A stretch of 64,000 bases of DNA from Mesorhabditis belari (Eukaryota; Nematoda; Chromadorea; Rhabditida; Rhabditidae). Below the pieces are notes generated by a model. It was given only the letters and a program-made list of their open reading frames with translations, did no database searches and had not been told where the DNA came from. Position 1 is the first letter of the stretch; the number at the start of each line of letters is the position of its first letter. Positions 31,373 through 41,020 of the stretch are shown here, piece by piece. The translations under genes were made by a program, and so were the position numbers. The DNA lies in contig CAUEEP010000911.1 of NCBI GenBank assembly GCA_958450365.1, forward strand, positions 310,001-374,000, given 5' to 3'.

Positions 31373-31884
31373 TTGGGTTGATGCATAATTATCCGGACTT
31401 CTTTTATAAATGATTTTATTTAACAAAAAATAACATAAATAGTTAGAAAAATATGTTTAATTGATTATTCTGGAGCATATTCACCGCCTACATCAATAAC
31501 TGATTGCCATTTGCTTAGAAGACGATCGATTCCACGAGCGAAGAATAAACGATCTTTGGAGGCAATCCACGCTTTAACATCGTCTATCAAGTCATCCAAA
31601 TCGTTGTAGATCTTATTTGTTTGCCAATTTTTGAGCGATCGATTGACGTGGTAGTCCGTTGGGGCTTCTCCAGTTCTTTGAGATCGCGAAACGACTCTGC
31701 GGCAGACCATCCCTTTTCAAAGTGGTAGAGCATGATATGGCGAAGATGGATATGATTGTCGACACGCATTTTGTTCACTAAAGAATAACGAATATTTTAA
31801 AAAAAGAAATAGACAAAAAGCTTTCAAAACAAAAAAGATACAAGCACGCAAAAAAGAAGTCCGGATAATTATGCATCAACCCAA
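31373..31884 (-). mobile_element. Internally deleted mariner element with perfect 33-bp TIRs
   Basis: The ends are perfect 33-bp inverted repeats: 31373-31405 begins TTGGGTTGATGCATAATTAT and 31852-31884 is its exact complement. TA flanks both sides (31371-31372 and 31885-31886). Removing the element and one TA gives TGTAAATATATAG, exactly the sequence at the paralogous position near 53983. The element is 512 bp against roughly 1.3 kb for a full mariner, and contains the two ends of a transposase gene on the minus strand. It sits between an F-box gene and its AATAAA, probably in the 3' UTR. Confidence 0.93.
31465..31778 (-). pseudogene. Mariner transposase, central part deleted
   Basis: One minus-strand frame gives the N-terminal helix-turn-helix region (MNKMRVDNHIHLRHIMLYHF then EKGWSAAESFRDLK). 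A shifted frame gives the C-terminus (APTDYHVNRSLKNW, then FFARGIDRLLSKWQSVIDVG and GEYAPE). The APTDYH motif carries the third acidic residue of the mariner DDD triad; the first two and all sequence between are gone. Deletion with a frame change means no active protein. It depends on an autonomous partner for any past movement. Confidence 0.85.
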
Positions 31885-32300
31885 TATATAGCAGAAGCCG
31901 CTTTTGGCTTCGAAAACATAAACGTACAGAAAAGAATTGAAATTATATTTTAGTTTTGGACTTCTGTAAAGAAAGTCCAGAAATTCTGGTCTAGAAATAA
32001 AAATAAGTCAAATTCAAATATCTTAGGGAAAGGAATTAAATACAAAATCAATCTAAGACATTTAAAATCAAATCAACGGAGATTAAATTTCAAATTGAAA
32101 CACGTATTAGACACAATGAATAAATAATCAACAAGTCACAAGAGAAGAGTCATGAAAAACTGGCATTAACCCCACAAACTTAAAATTTTCGGCTTGATAA
32201 ATCTCCGAGTTTGAGATTAGTTAATGCTAGCTTAAAGGCAAAAACAGGATTTAAAGCACGCAAAGGCAATGTAAGGCCAGCAAAATATAGCCATAAAACA

Positions 32301-33290
32301 TCAATGATCGATCATTTCATCTGGCTTGATGTAAACGGCGAGAAATTCATGCAAGGACAACATGTAGATGCAATCTCGGGTCGCATTGATATTTCGTCGA
32401 AAACCCAGAGTTTTCATCGTCAAAGTGCCTCTGCTTCTCTTCCAACGATCGTTTGCCAATGCAATGAATGGTCGACGATTTTTCCCGTTGATTTGTTTCA
32501 TTCCTGGATATCCCTTGAGAAAAACAACGATCGTAGCCTTCATATCGTCCATAAAATCTTTGCAAACTGTCATAACCGCTGCGGGGTCTTTGCTTGGAAT
32601 TCCGTGGCTAACAACCCTTTGAATCGCTGGAACGATGAGATCTTCGTCGTAAAAACGGCTTCCAACACATTTGATGTGGGTCTTTGCCCAAGCATTGTAA
32701 TAAAACTGAAATTCATGATCATCCGAACAATCAAAATGGACTATTTCACATTCGTTGAGTTGAGCCTCAATGAAATGGTCAAGAAGATCAATAGGAATTG
32801 ATGGAGCTTCGTCAAAGAAGCTGTGAAGACCCGCGTATCTCTTTATCTTGATTGACAAATGAGAAAGCAACTCCAAGTGCTGAGGCGCACAATAATACAA
32901 AGATAGTGAATTCACTGTCTTCAGCTGTTTCAGAAAAGCGGCGTCATCTTTGTCGATTGGGCTGTTGTAATCCTCGTCCATCAACAATCCATTGCACGAT
33001 CGAATGTTTTTGATGAAAGGAAGATGACGAATGACATCCAGACTGACCCCACGTGACTCCGACTTCAGCTTCTTGATGTTGATTGCTTCAATTCCGTGTG
33101 AATCAAACCCAAATTCAATCGTATCCACATGATGTCCAAAAACTATTGACGGTCGACTCGAAATCATCGATTGGAATCCTTGATTGACTTTCCCCAATTC
33201 AATCACATCTTTTGCGTCCAATTGCTCCAAAACCTCCAACATCAGATCGAAGTAAAGACGTTCGATTGGAAATGTGGTCAGATTCCGCAT
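32301..33290 (-). CDS. F-box-like protein, family copy 1
   Basis: Full-length copy, 329 aa. Residues about 6-45 form an F-box-like helix bundle (FPIERLYFDLMLEVLEQLD then AKDVIELGKVNQGFQSMISS), the part that normally binds Skp1 in SCF ubiquitin ligases. A roughly 280-residue C-terminal region follows with regularly spaced leucines (VNSLSLYYCAPQHLELLSHL), a presumed substrate-binding domain I cannot assign to a named family. It ends CIYMLSLHEFLAVYIKPDEM. A 3' splice acceptor (ATTTGCAG) lies 20 nt before the ATG with no evident upstream exon, suggesting trans-splicing. Closest relative here is the copy at 54403-55407. The 3' flank is interrupted by a mariner. Confidence 0.85.
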   Translation of the reverse strand: MRNLTTFPIERLYFDLMLEVLEQLDAKDVIELGKVNQGFQSMISSRPSIVFGHHVDTIEFGFDSHGIEAINIKKLKSESRGVSLDVIRHLPFIKNIRSCNGLLMDEDYNSPIDKDDAAFLKQLKTVNSLSLYYCAPQHLELLSHLSIKIKRYAGLHSFFDEAPSIPIDLLDHFIEAQLNECEIVHFDCSDDHEFQFYYNAWAKTHIKCVGSRFYDEDLIVPAIQRVVSHGIPSKDPAAVMTVCKDFMDDMKATIVVFLKGYPGMKQINGKNRRPFIALANDRWKRSRGTLTMKTLGFRRNINATRDCIYMLSLHEFLAVYIKPDEMIDH

Positions 33291-33351
33291 CTTGAGTGGC
33301 GCCTTTCTACCTGCAAATGAAAAGAATTAGTCTTTGTAAGGAGCAGATCGA

Positions 33352-33460
33352 TGCAATGGATCACTTTCAGCATTTTCAATAGTGAAAGCTTGTTTTCTAA
33401 AGCGTGAATGATAAATTTCCAATAAAAGATTTGTTAAAATGCTAAAAGTGATCCATTGCA
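33352..33460. promoter_or_regulatory. Conserved upstream inverted repeat, copy 1
   Basis: Arms TGCAATGGATCACTTTCAGC (33352 on) and GCTAAAAGTGATCCATTGCA (to 33460), 25 bp with one mismatch, separated by about 59 bp. It lies 62-170 bp upstream of the F-box ATG. The same structure precedes the other family copies, so it may be promoter architecture, or a small TIR element carried along by duplication. No TATA box is evident. Confidence 0.6.
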
Positions 33461-33639
33461 CGGCTCTAGTACCGAAAAAGATACTAAAAGATAAGAAAAA
33501 GATACAATGATGATTCCAAAACTCAAACGATCAGCTTAGATTCTATCGAGATATTAGAATCCGAAGTTGAAAGTAGCCATTTTTGGCCTACGGCTTTTGG
33601 CCTGAGGCTTTTTCGAAAAACAAAAATTTAGCTCTAGAA

Positions 33640-34880
33640 GACGAACAAACAAAAGCAGTTTTTTTAATGTTATTTTGAAATAATTTTCATTGGCGGTATT
33701 TTCTAACGGAAAAGCCGAGCATGGCTATTACCAGAAACACATTTTTCAGAAAATATTCATCTTTGGACCCTCCAACTTAAAAGTCACGTAAGTCTTCAAT
33801 AAACAATTCAATTCTAAATCTTTTTGCACTATTTTGTAGAGGAGATTCAGGGGCTTTCAAACAGTTTACAACACTTATCGGATGAGGCTTGCAATTTTTT
33901 TAATTTTAGAAACATATGTGAGCGCTGCTTTCAATCCCATTGTCCTAATAGAATGAATATATGTGAATAAGACTTCCCGTTTTTGGATTTAATGGCATTT
34001 CTATCAATATTTTCCTCAAATTTACGCCATTTAGTCTACTTTTCGCTCTCAAGATGTGCGGCGGGCTCATTCAAGGAGAATGACCACACGTTAATTCGAT
34101 GGATTTTAGGAGACTAGCGCAAAAGATCTCATAATCTTTGTCAATAGAATTTGAGCAGGCATAAAAATCTGATCGATTTAGAGAATCTAGTATACACACC
34201 GCCGCTTTATCATAATCCAAATCAAAATGTAAACAGACCTGATCATTTCCTTCGGAGTAAAACCAGTTGAACGAATTTCGAAACCGATTCAGAGATGGTC
34301 AGAGCCCGGAAGAGGCGGCAAACTTTCCAGATCGATTACGTCGTCCGGACCGTCACAAATCACCATATCTAAAATAGAAGAAGAGCGGCAGAAAGTAGGA
34401 AATGTATTTAAAAAGAAAAGAGAGCTCGTAACACGGAAGCTTTCAAGTGAAATAGTGGGGTGATGAGACTTCTCGAATGACAATAAAAGAAATCACCTAT
34501 ACGAAAAAGTTTTCAAACAAAACCCACACGAGACTAGAGTAGTCACAGCAAAACAATATGGATCAGGACAATGCAGAAGAAGAAAGCTCTATCAGATTAA
34601 TTTTGTTTAACTCTCTTTTGTACAAAAAGGGAATGGAAAGTAATCGAATTGAGGTAAAACAAGTGGAATAAAACTCTATTTTTACCTCTTCCCTTCCAGA
34701 CACACCTACGAATAGTGGACGAAGCCGCCAATTGAAACACTCAGACAAACCGACTCGTTTAAAATCGATAAACCAGCCAGTCAAACGAGTCACTAGGAAC
34801 AATTTACAATAAAATGAAGGATTGCTTGAGAACAAACACATTTGGTAGATTCTGACAGATGCATTCATGAATGCCTAAAA
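33640..34880. repeat. Duplicated intergenic modules P and C
   Basis: 33640-33960 (GGAGATTCAGGGGCTTTC, CAGTTTACAACACTTATC) recurs at 38270-38500, 57560-57720 and, inverted, at 51600-51760 and 56930-57190. 34070-34510 (TTCGATGGATTTTAGGAG, CGCCGCTTTATCATAATCC) recurs at 38640-39900, 44275-44710 and 57885-58200. A minus-strand frame (34289-34483, SILDMVICDGPDDVIDLES) is kept in the 44485-44691 copy with substitutions, so a decayed exon is possible. Confidence 0.75.
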
Positions 34881-34897
34881 AGATAAGCCTTTTTTTC

Positions 34898-34990
34898 AGC
34901 GATGTCTGACTCGAAACGAAGATAGCGGAAAGAAAGAATGATTCGGCGAAGAAACGTTTGGTATTCAGGCATTTTCCTCAGAAAACCTTA
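34898..34990 (+). pseudogene. Broken copy of the MSDSKRRRQSG small exon
   Basis: After an acceptor-like CTTTTTTTCAG the sequence reads ATG TCT GAC TCG AAA CGA AGA TAG, so a nonsense codon ends it after seven residues. The intact version is at 58758. Other copies at 41690 and 46039 have lost the ATG, and the copy at 60665 is frameshifted. Confidence 0.45.
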
Positions 34991-35361
34991 TTTTTGGGTT
35001 TACATATTAGTTTTATCAGGAGTAACAAACGTTAAAAAACACTTTATTCATGGTGCATGAAAAAAGTGAGCCGAATCTGTAAATACGTAGAAGGAGCCGC
35101 TTTTGGCTTAGAAAGCATCAACGTACAGAAAAGAATTGAAACTATATCTTAATTTCGGACTTTTGTGTAGAAAGTCTAGAAAGTTTAGAAATTAATTCAA
35201 ATTCAAATATCTTAGGTAAGGTAATTAAATATAAATTCAAACGCATACATCTAAATTCCAAATCTCGGAGACTGAAATTAGTCAATGCTAGCTTAAAGGC
35301 AAAAACAGGATTTAAATCACGCAAAGACACTGTAAAGCCAGCAAAATATAGCAATAAAACA

Positions 35362-36384
35362 TCAATCATCGATCATTTCATCGGGCTTGATGTAGAAGGC
35401 GACAAAATAGATGTAACTCACTGCTTTGACCTCCTTCAAGTACAACATGTAGATGCAATCTCGCGTCGCATTGAAATTTCGTCGGAAACACAGAGCTTCC
35501 ATCGTCAAAGCGTCATACACACTCCAATGTTCTTTTGCCAGTGCACACAATGGTCGACGATTTTTCCCGTCGATTTGTTTCATTCCTGGATATGCCTTGA
35601 GAAAAACGACGATTGTAGCCTTCATATCGTCTATATAATCTTTGCAAACTGTCAAAGCCCCTCTGGGGTCTTTGCTTGGAATTCCGTGGCTAACAATCCT
35701 TTGAATGGCTGGAAGGATGATATATGCGTTTTTACAAATGATTCCAACATATTTGATGTGGGTCTTTATCAAAGCATTGTAGTAAAACTCAAATTCATCA
35801 TCATCCACACAATGAACTCCGACTCTTTCACATTCGTTTAGTTGAGTCTCAATCAAATGCCCAACAAGATCTTTTATTGATCTCTTTGAAGCTCTTTGAA
35901 GGTAGCCGGGAAGTGCCGCGAATCTCTTGACCTTGATTGACAAATGAGAAAGCAACTCCAGGTGCTGAGGCGGACACCAATACAAATAGAGTGAATTCAC
36001 TGCCTCAAGTTGTTTCAGAAAAGTGGCGTGATCCTTGTCGATTGGGCTGTCGTAATCCTTGCCATACGTCCTCATCCACAATAGATTGCACGATCGAATG
36101 TTTTTGATGAAAGGAAGATGACGAATGACATCCCCCCTCATCCCACGTGACTTCTTGATGTTGATTGCTTCAATTCCTTGTGGATCAAGCCCAAATTCAA
36201 TCATATCCACATGATGTGCAAAAACGATCGACGGTCGACTCGAAATCATCGATTGGAATCCTTGATTGACTTTCGCCAATTCAACGACATCTTTTGCCTC
36301 CAATTGCTCCAAAACCTCCAACTTCAGATCGAAGCAAAGACCTTCGATTGGAAATGTTTTCAGATTTTGCATCTTGATTGGCAT
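35362..36384 (-). CDS. F-box-like protein, family copy 2
   Basis: 340 aa. F-box-like region at residues about 9-48 (FPIEGLCFDLKLEVLEQLE then AKDVVELAKVNQGFQSMISS). The C-terminal half has the family phrases LYLYWCPPQHLELLSHLSIK and NATRDCIYMLYLKEVKAVS. It has the longer C-terminal form (IYFVAFYIKPDEMIDD), shared with the copy at 62835, in contrast to the shorter ending of copies 1 and 6. The start used here (MPIKMQNLKTF) follows an acceptor TTTATTTACAG; an alternative Met lies four codons later. No frameshift seen. Likely nuclear or cytoplasmic; no signal peptide or membrane segment. Confidence 0.85.
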   Translation of the reverse strand: MPIKMQNLKTFPIEGLCFDLKLEVLEQLEAKDVVELAKVNQGFQSMISSRPSIVFAHHVDMIEFGLDPQGIEAINIKKSRGMRGDVIRHLPFIKNIRSCNLLWMRTYGKDYDSPIDKDHATFLKQLEAVNSLYLYWCPPQHLELLSHLSIKVKRFAALPGYLQRASKRSIKDLVGHLIETQLNECERVGVHCVDDDEFEFYYNALIKTHIKYVGIICKNAYIILPAIQRIVSHGIPSKDPRGALTVCKDYIDDMKATIVVFLKAYPGMKQIDGKNRRPLCALAKEHWSVYDALTMEALCFRRNFNATRDCIYMLYLKEVKAVSYIYFVAFYIKPDEMIDD

Positions 36385-36442
36385 CTTGAATGGCGCCTTT
36401 CTACCTGTAAATAAAAAGAATTAATCTTTGTAAGGAGCAGAT

Positions 36443-37140
36443 CAATGAAATGGATCACTTTCAGCATTTTCAATAGTAAAGGCTTGTTTTCTAAAGCGTG
36501 ACTGATGAATTTCAAATAAAAGATTTGTTAAAATGCTAAAGGTGATCCATTGCACGGTTCTAGTACCAAAAAAAGATAGAAACCCAAAGAAATAAGCATG
36601 AAATCATGTATTCTAGTGGAATTTAGCAAAAGTTTATTTTTTACATTATTGAGTGATATGCGGCACGGCATGGTATTAATAATGTTAAAAACAGAACAAA
36701 AATACCGAGATCTACCCAAATGAATTAAAAAATTAATATTTTAAACAGGTGATATGCTTTAAGATGGGGTCTTATGCGTAAACTAAGCTGGCTTTGTCAA
36801 ATTCTAATCATTTTGCATTAAGAAATGGCGTTTAGTTGAGAAAATTTGGAAATTCTAGAATTTTAAACGTTTTAAAGCTTTGCGAATATGAAATTTGAAA
36901 GAATGGAAAATTTTGGACCGTATGCTATAATAAATGTTAAAAACGCGAGAAAAACACCGAAATCAAGAGAGATCAAAAAATGAAGAATGTCGCCAAATTC
37001 TTTCCTTAAATGCCAGCAGTTACAGTAGGATTTCCGACGAAACCTACCGTAATCCAGGTCATCCACGGGATAATTTACACACAACGAAGCAAAAAAACCA
37101 AAAACACTCAAATTTCCTCTAGAATCGTAGCGTTTTACCG
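36443..37140. repeat. Upstream duplication module U (copy 2) with two inverted repeats
   Basis: Contains the F-box upstream inverted repeat (36444-36555). Further along is a hairpin TTACAGTAGGATT...AAACCTACCGTAA (about 37029-37062), one extra mismatch here. The module recurs at 42580-43270, 47560-48060, 55470-56105, 59790-60475, 61705-62160 and, inverted, 52080-52540. A minus-strand frame (DDLDYGRFRRKSYCNCWH) is shared by four copies but crosses the hairpin and is interrupted elsewhere, so it is not called a gene. Confidence 0.8.
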
Positions 37141-37539
37141 TTTTAGTTAGTTTATCTAAAAAGAACCCCATTTTTAGTTGGTCATTTGGTGTTTTGCTTT
37201 ATGAAATGTATTGTATAAGACCTAATTTCACGGAGATTCGCCCAAAATTGTATAGAGAAAGGAAGAGAATCACGAGAAGTATAATTACTTGCACTTCAGG
37301 TAAGAGTGGATCAATGGATTGAATCAAAAGTTTTCGATTTAGCAAGAACTACTACAAAGTGGTCGCTCAAGCTCCAAACGCTAATAATATTGCCTCAGAT
37401 TTTGAGCATTTTTGATCTACCCGTTCTACACAGAACAAATGTCAGCTTTTTGGTTGTCTGTTAAGGAGCAACGAGAAACAGGGGAAATAAACACACGACT
37501 GAATTTGTCTGAAGACTTGACAAAGATTATATTTATTAT

Positions 37540-37944
37540 TCAATAACATACACAATGTCCAAAAAGACCGTTAAACCATGGAATACAAGACAAGATGACC
37601 AGAAAATACGTGGAATTTTCAGGGAAATGGCGGCGAACCATCACTTTTGCTGCAAACGTGTTCTTCAGACCTTCCTTCAAGAGTTGCAGATGGTTTTGAA
37701 CGTTATGCTTTGGCTCGATGGCAAAAATCTTTTCATCCGTGAACACCACTCGGTACAATCCTCGGTCAGCGACCAGACGTCGCATCACGCGCGCCTTTTG
37801 AAGTCTTTTCACTTTCTTCGCATCATTTAGAAAATGAGCTCGCGAAACTTTGTCGGTATTCATTTTCGAACTTAAATTGACTGTTAGAGACAAAAAAAAT
37901 AACAAAAAATATATTTTGAGATTTTGACTCATGGGGGGACACAT
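37540..37944 (-). pseudogene. Tc1/IS630-like transposase fragment
   Basis: Minus-strand reading MNTDKVSRAHFLNDAKKVKR, LQKARVMRRLVADRGLYRV, VFTDEKIFAIEPKHNVQNHL, then AAKVMVRRHFPENSTYF. The VFTDEKIF motif contains the first catalytic Asp of Tc1-type transposases, and the following Asn-Gln-Asn and VMV stretches fit the family. Both the DNA-binding N-terminus and the second and third acidic residues are missing. No terminal repeats identified. Adjoining 37141-37539 and 37945-38218 hold no gene; 38050-38210 matches 48170-48330. Confidence 0.75.
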
Positions 37945-38218
37945 GGTGGAAATTTGGATTGCATTTTTTGTACTGCTTGGCCAGGGTTGTCAAAGTCATC
38001 AAAAAAATGTTACAGTTCTTCTATTCTATGTGAAATTACACGTAGATTTTACGATTAATTGTTGTTTTTTAGCTTAGGCTAATGTAGAAAGAATGTAGAT
38101 TTTCTTAAAAAGCCAAAAAAATTTCCTTCCTTGCTTTTTCTTGCTAAAACTCTCTTCTTTCTTGCACTAACATTCATTTTTTAGGGACCGACACGAGGAG
38201 GAAGTTGAAGTCAGCCAA

Positions 38219-38339
38219 TAAGTGTTGTAAACTGTTTGAAAGCCCTGAATCTCCTCTTCAATAAACAATTCAATTCGAAATCTTTTTGCACTATTTTGTA
38301 GAGGAGATTCAGGGCTTTCGAACAGTTTACAACACTTAT
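38219..38339. repeat. 38-bp-arm foldback repeat
   Basis: AAGTGTTGTAAACTGTTTGA...GAATCTCCTCT (38221 on) and its near-perfect complement ending at 38339 flank about 45 bp. It is part of module P; the left arm is absent in the copy near 33850, so it arose by a local inverted duplication. Confidence 0.85.
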
Positions 38340-38763
38340 TGGCTGAGGGTTGCAATTTTTTTAGTTTTGGAAACATATGTGAGCGCTGGTTTCATTCCCA
38401 TTACCCTAATAGAATGAATATATGTGCATAAGACTTCCCGTTTTTGGATTTAATGGCATTTCTTTCAATATTTTCCTCAAATTTACGCCAAAATTTCGAG
38501 GGCTCATTCAGTTCCCTACTAACTAAAGGCTTGTTTAAGGGTTTTGAAAAACAGGAACGGGGCTAGGGAAAAACAGGAACGGAAAAAAGCCGATAGTCTA
38601 CTTTTCGCTCTCAAGTTGTGCGGCGGGGTCATTAAAGGAGAATGACCACGCGTTAATTCGATGGATTTTAGGAGAGTCGCGCAAAAGATGGCATAATCTT
38701 TGTCAATAGAATTTGAGGAGGCATAAAAATCTGATCGATTTAGAGAATCTAGGATACACACCG

Positions 38764-39835
38764 CACGTCCGCGCGAAATAAGGCGAAAAATGCGATCGCC
38801 GTTAAATTTGCTCAAGGTAAGTGTTATTCGATGCGAAAAAATGTCCTGAATTCAAATTTGAAAGAATTTTTCGAATCCGTCTGACAGATTTTTTTTAAAT
38901 CGAAAAAAATCGAAAAAATCACTATTTTTCCATATAAAGGCCAAAATTGCCTCTCTTTTACAGGCTGGTTCTCGGCGAAAAGGAAATTTTGGTGAGCGTC
39001 ATATACCAAACTTTATGCTCAAGGGTCTTGTGCACATTTTGACACCAAAACGAGATCAATTGGGTGAATCTGTGAAAAGTTGATGCCTTTTGAACACAAA
39101 AGTAGCGTTTTTCAACTTTCTGCGCGCTAAAGCGTGGGTAAACTACCGGAACTGTTACAAAAAAAAAACAAAATTATAAAACAAACAAATGTGTTTTTAT
39201 GAATTTTTTCAAAATTTATTGAATTTATACCCGTTTTAAACCCGATTCGATGAATTCAAAGACAACATAGAACAAATCAAAAAGGCAACTGATGGGGTCA
39301 TCTACCTGTAAAACACAAATCATTCGTTGAAATCAAAATTATGTAAACAATAAAAAAAGAGCCAAAATTTTGATTGAAGTGAAGAAAAACAAAAAGAATT
39401 GAAAAAATTCATAAAAACACATTTGTTTGTTTTATAATTTTGTTTTTTTTTTGTAACAGTTCCGGTAGTTTACCCACGCTTTAGCGCGCAGAAAGTTGAA
39501 AAACGCTACTTTTGTGTTCAAAAGGCATCAACTTTTCACAGATTCACCCAATTGATCTCGTTTTGGTGTCAAAATGTGCACAAGACCCTTGAGCATAAAG
39601 TTTGGTATATGACGCTCACCAAAATTTCCTTTTCGCCGAGAACCAGCCTGTAAAAGAGAGGCAATTTTGGCCTTTATATGGAAAAATAGTGATTTTTTCG
39701 ATTTTTTTCGATTTAAAAAAATCTGTCAGACGGATTCGAAAAATTCTTTCAAATTTGAATTCAGGACATTTTTTCGCATCGAATAACACTTACCTTGAGC
39801 AAATTTAACGGCGATCGCATTTTCGCGCGGATGTG
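38764..39835. mobile_element. 1.07-kb palindromic element with about 440-bp arms
   Basis: Arms 38764-39212 and 39399-39835 are near-identical inverted copies around a 186-bp centre. Ends read CACGTCCGCGCGAAA and, on the complement of the right side, CACATCCGCGCGAAA. The flanks give a CACCG duplication (38759-38763 and 39836-39840). The uninterrupted sequence TATACACACCGCCGCTTTAT is seen at 34192, 44390 and 57995. Open frames in the two arms are mirror copies of each other and are not genes. A left-arm-only insertion (AATAAGGCG) differs between arms. Confidence 0.88.
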
Positions 39836-40580
39836 CACCGCCCCTTTATCATAATCCAAATCAAAATGAAAACAGACTTCATCCCTTTCCTTCGGAGTAA
39901 AACAGGTTGAACGAATTTCGGCTCTAGATCTAGACTCTTCGACTCTAGAACGAATCTAGATTTATGCCTCGCTGTGCATTTCTCTATGATTATTTATTGA
40001 GTTTCACTTTATCATTGGAATAAAGTATCATTCTGATATTATTAAGAGAGAAGGTGGATTGTATATCTGGATTGCTATTTGAGATCTTTCGGCTTTTTGC
40101 ATTTTTCATATTTCACCGAAGATTTAAGATTCACTAGAACGGGAAATTGGTTTGAGGCTGTTTTAGACTGAAAACAATTCAGATATTATAATTTTTTATT
40201 AGCAAAACTGTATCATTTCCGGGACGGCATGGCATGGGATCGCGAGCTGAGCGGGCACATTTCTTCAATGTATGCTCTATATTGCTCAAAAGGCTAGTCT
40301 AGGTGGATCCATTGGTGGCTCCCAGAGTCAAGGTTGAATCTGTCTAAAGCACCCCAGGGCAACACAGAAAACTGGTTAAAACCCCCAATGATATACATGA
40401 GCGCTTCTATTTTTCATGCAAAATTGCTTTTATTAGAGGCTGCTCTCCTATTTCTTGATGATTAAAAATTGACGATGACAAATTTAGCCTAACTTCAGCC
40501 CATGATTTAGAGCCATTTTTGCAATCAATTTTTAAAGAGCCTTATCTTTCAGGTATCCAAATGTTATTTAAAATTTAGAA
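39836..40580. other. Duplicated flank, then unique AT-rich sequence; no gene
   Basis: 39836-39930 continues module C after the palindrome. 39930-40580 is unique in the window and has no splice-flanked coding sequence. Confidence 0.45.
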
Positions 40581-41020
40581 TTGCCGAACCTTAGAATAAT
40601 CAAGACCTGGGTTAAAGTTAGTCTAAATTTGTTTGTGGTTGAAACGTCGAAATATTTAAAGTTGTCTGAATTTTATTGCCTAAATGATCTTAAGGTCGAC
40701 GGAATTTTATTGCCTAGGTACCGTCCAAAAGTTTCCCAACTTTTCTGGCCAACCTTGGAAATCCACGTTGCGGCCAAAATCGAAGATTTCCACCGCCGTT
40801 TCCTTTTCAAAGATTGGATGTCGGTTATTTCAAGAGCAATGCTTATTTCTAAGGCATTTGCAAGGTCGAAAACCAAATGGCTTCACGATGGCTTCACGAG
40901 GAAGCTTGGAAAAACTACTACAAAGTATTGAAAGAAGCCGACTCTCTTGCAGCTGCCGACCTCAGCAAAATCATTCGCCAACACGAACAAATACTCGAAC
41001 GAACCAAAATTTTTGCTTAA
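40581..41020 (+). pseudogene. ORF of unknown family broken by an 11-bp tandem duplication
   Basis: One frame runs from 40581 (MPNLRIIKTWVKVSLNLFV) through EIHVAAKIEDFHRRFLFKDW and ISKAFARSKTKW. The 11-mer ATGGCTTCACG is then present twice in tandem (40877-40887 and 40888-40898). After it, a different frame continues with protein-like sequence (LHEEAWKNYYKVLKEADSLA, then AADLSKIIRQHEQILERTK) to TAA at 41018. Dropping one 11-mer would put both parts in one frame. The family is not recognised; sequence just downstream recurs at 30336-30450, so it may belong to a mobile element. Confidence 0.5.

Noticed and set aside
31373..31884. Calling the mariner autonomous because both transposase ends are present
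   Set aside because: The element is only 512 bp; two catalytic acidic residues and the middle of the protein are deleted and the ends are in different frames.
32211..32801. 196-codon plus-strand frame opposite F-box copy 1 (similar ones at 46297 and 54313)
   Set aside because: Exact antisense shadow of the F-box coding sequence; the minus frame has the splice acceptor, start and conserved domain.
36872..37171. Conserved minus-strand frame DDLDYGRFRRK in four upstream modules
   Set aside because: The conserved part coincides with a DNA hairpin, frames differ or break between copies, and no splice sites bound it; nucleotide-level duplication explains it.
38824..39808. Two copies of a short protein beginning MVYDAHQNFLFAENQ
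   Set aside because: The identical peptides come from the two inverted arms of a palindromic element; no domain and no conservation in the diverged copy at 48546.
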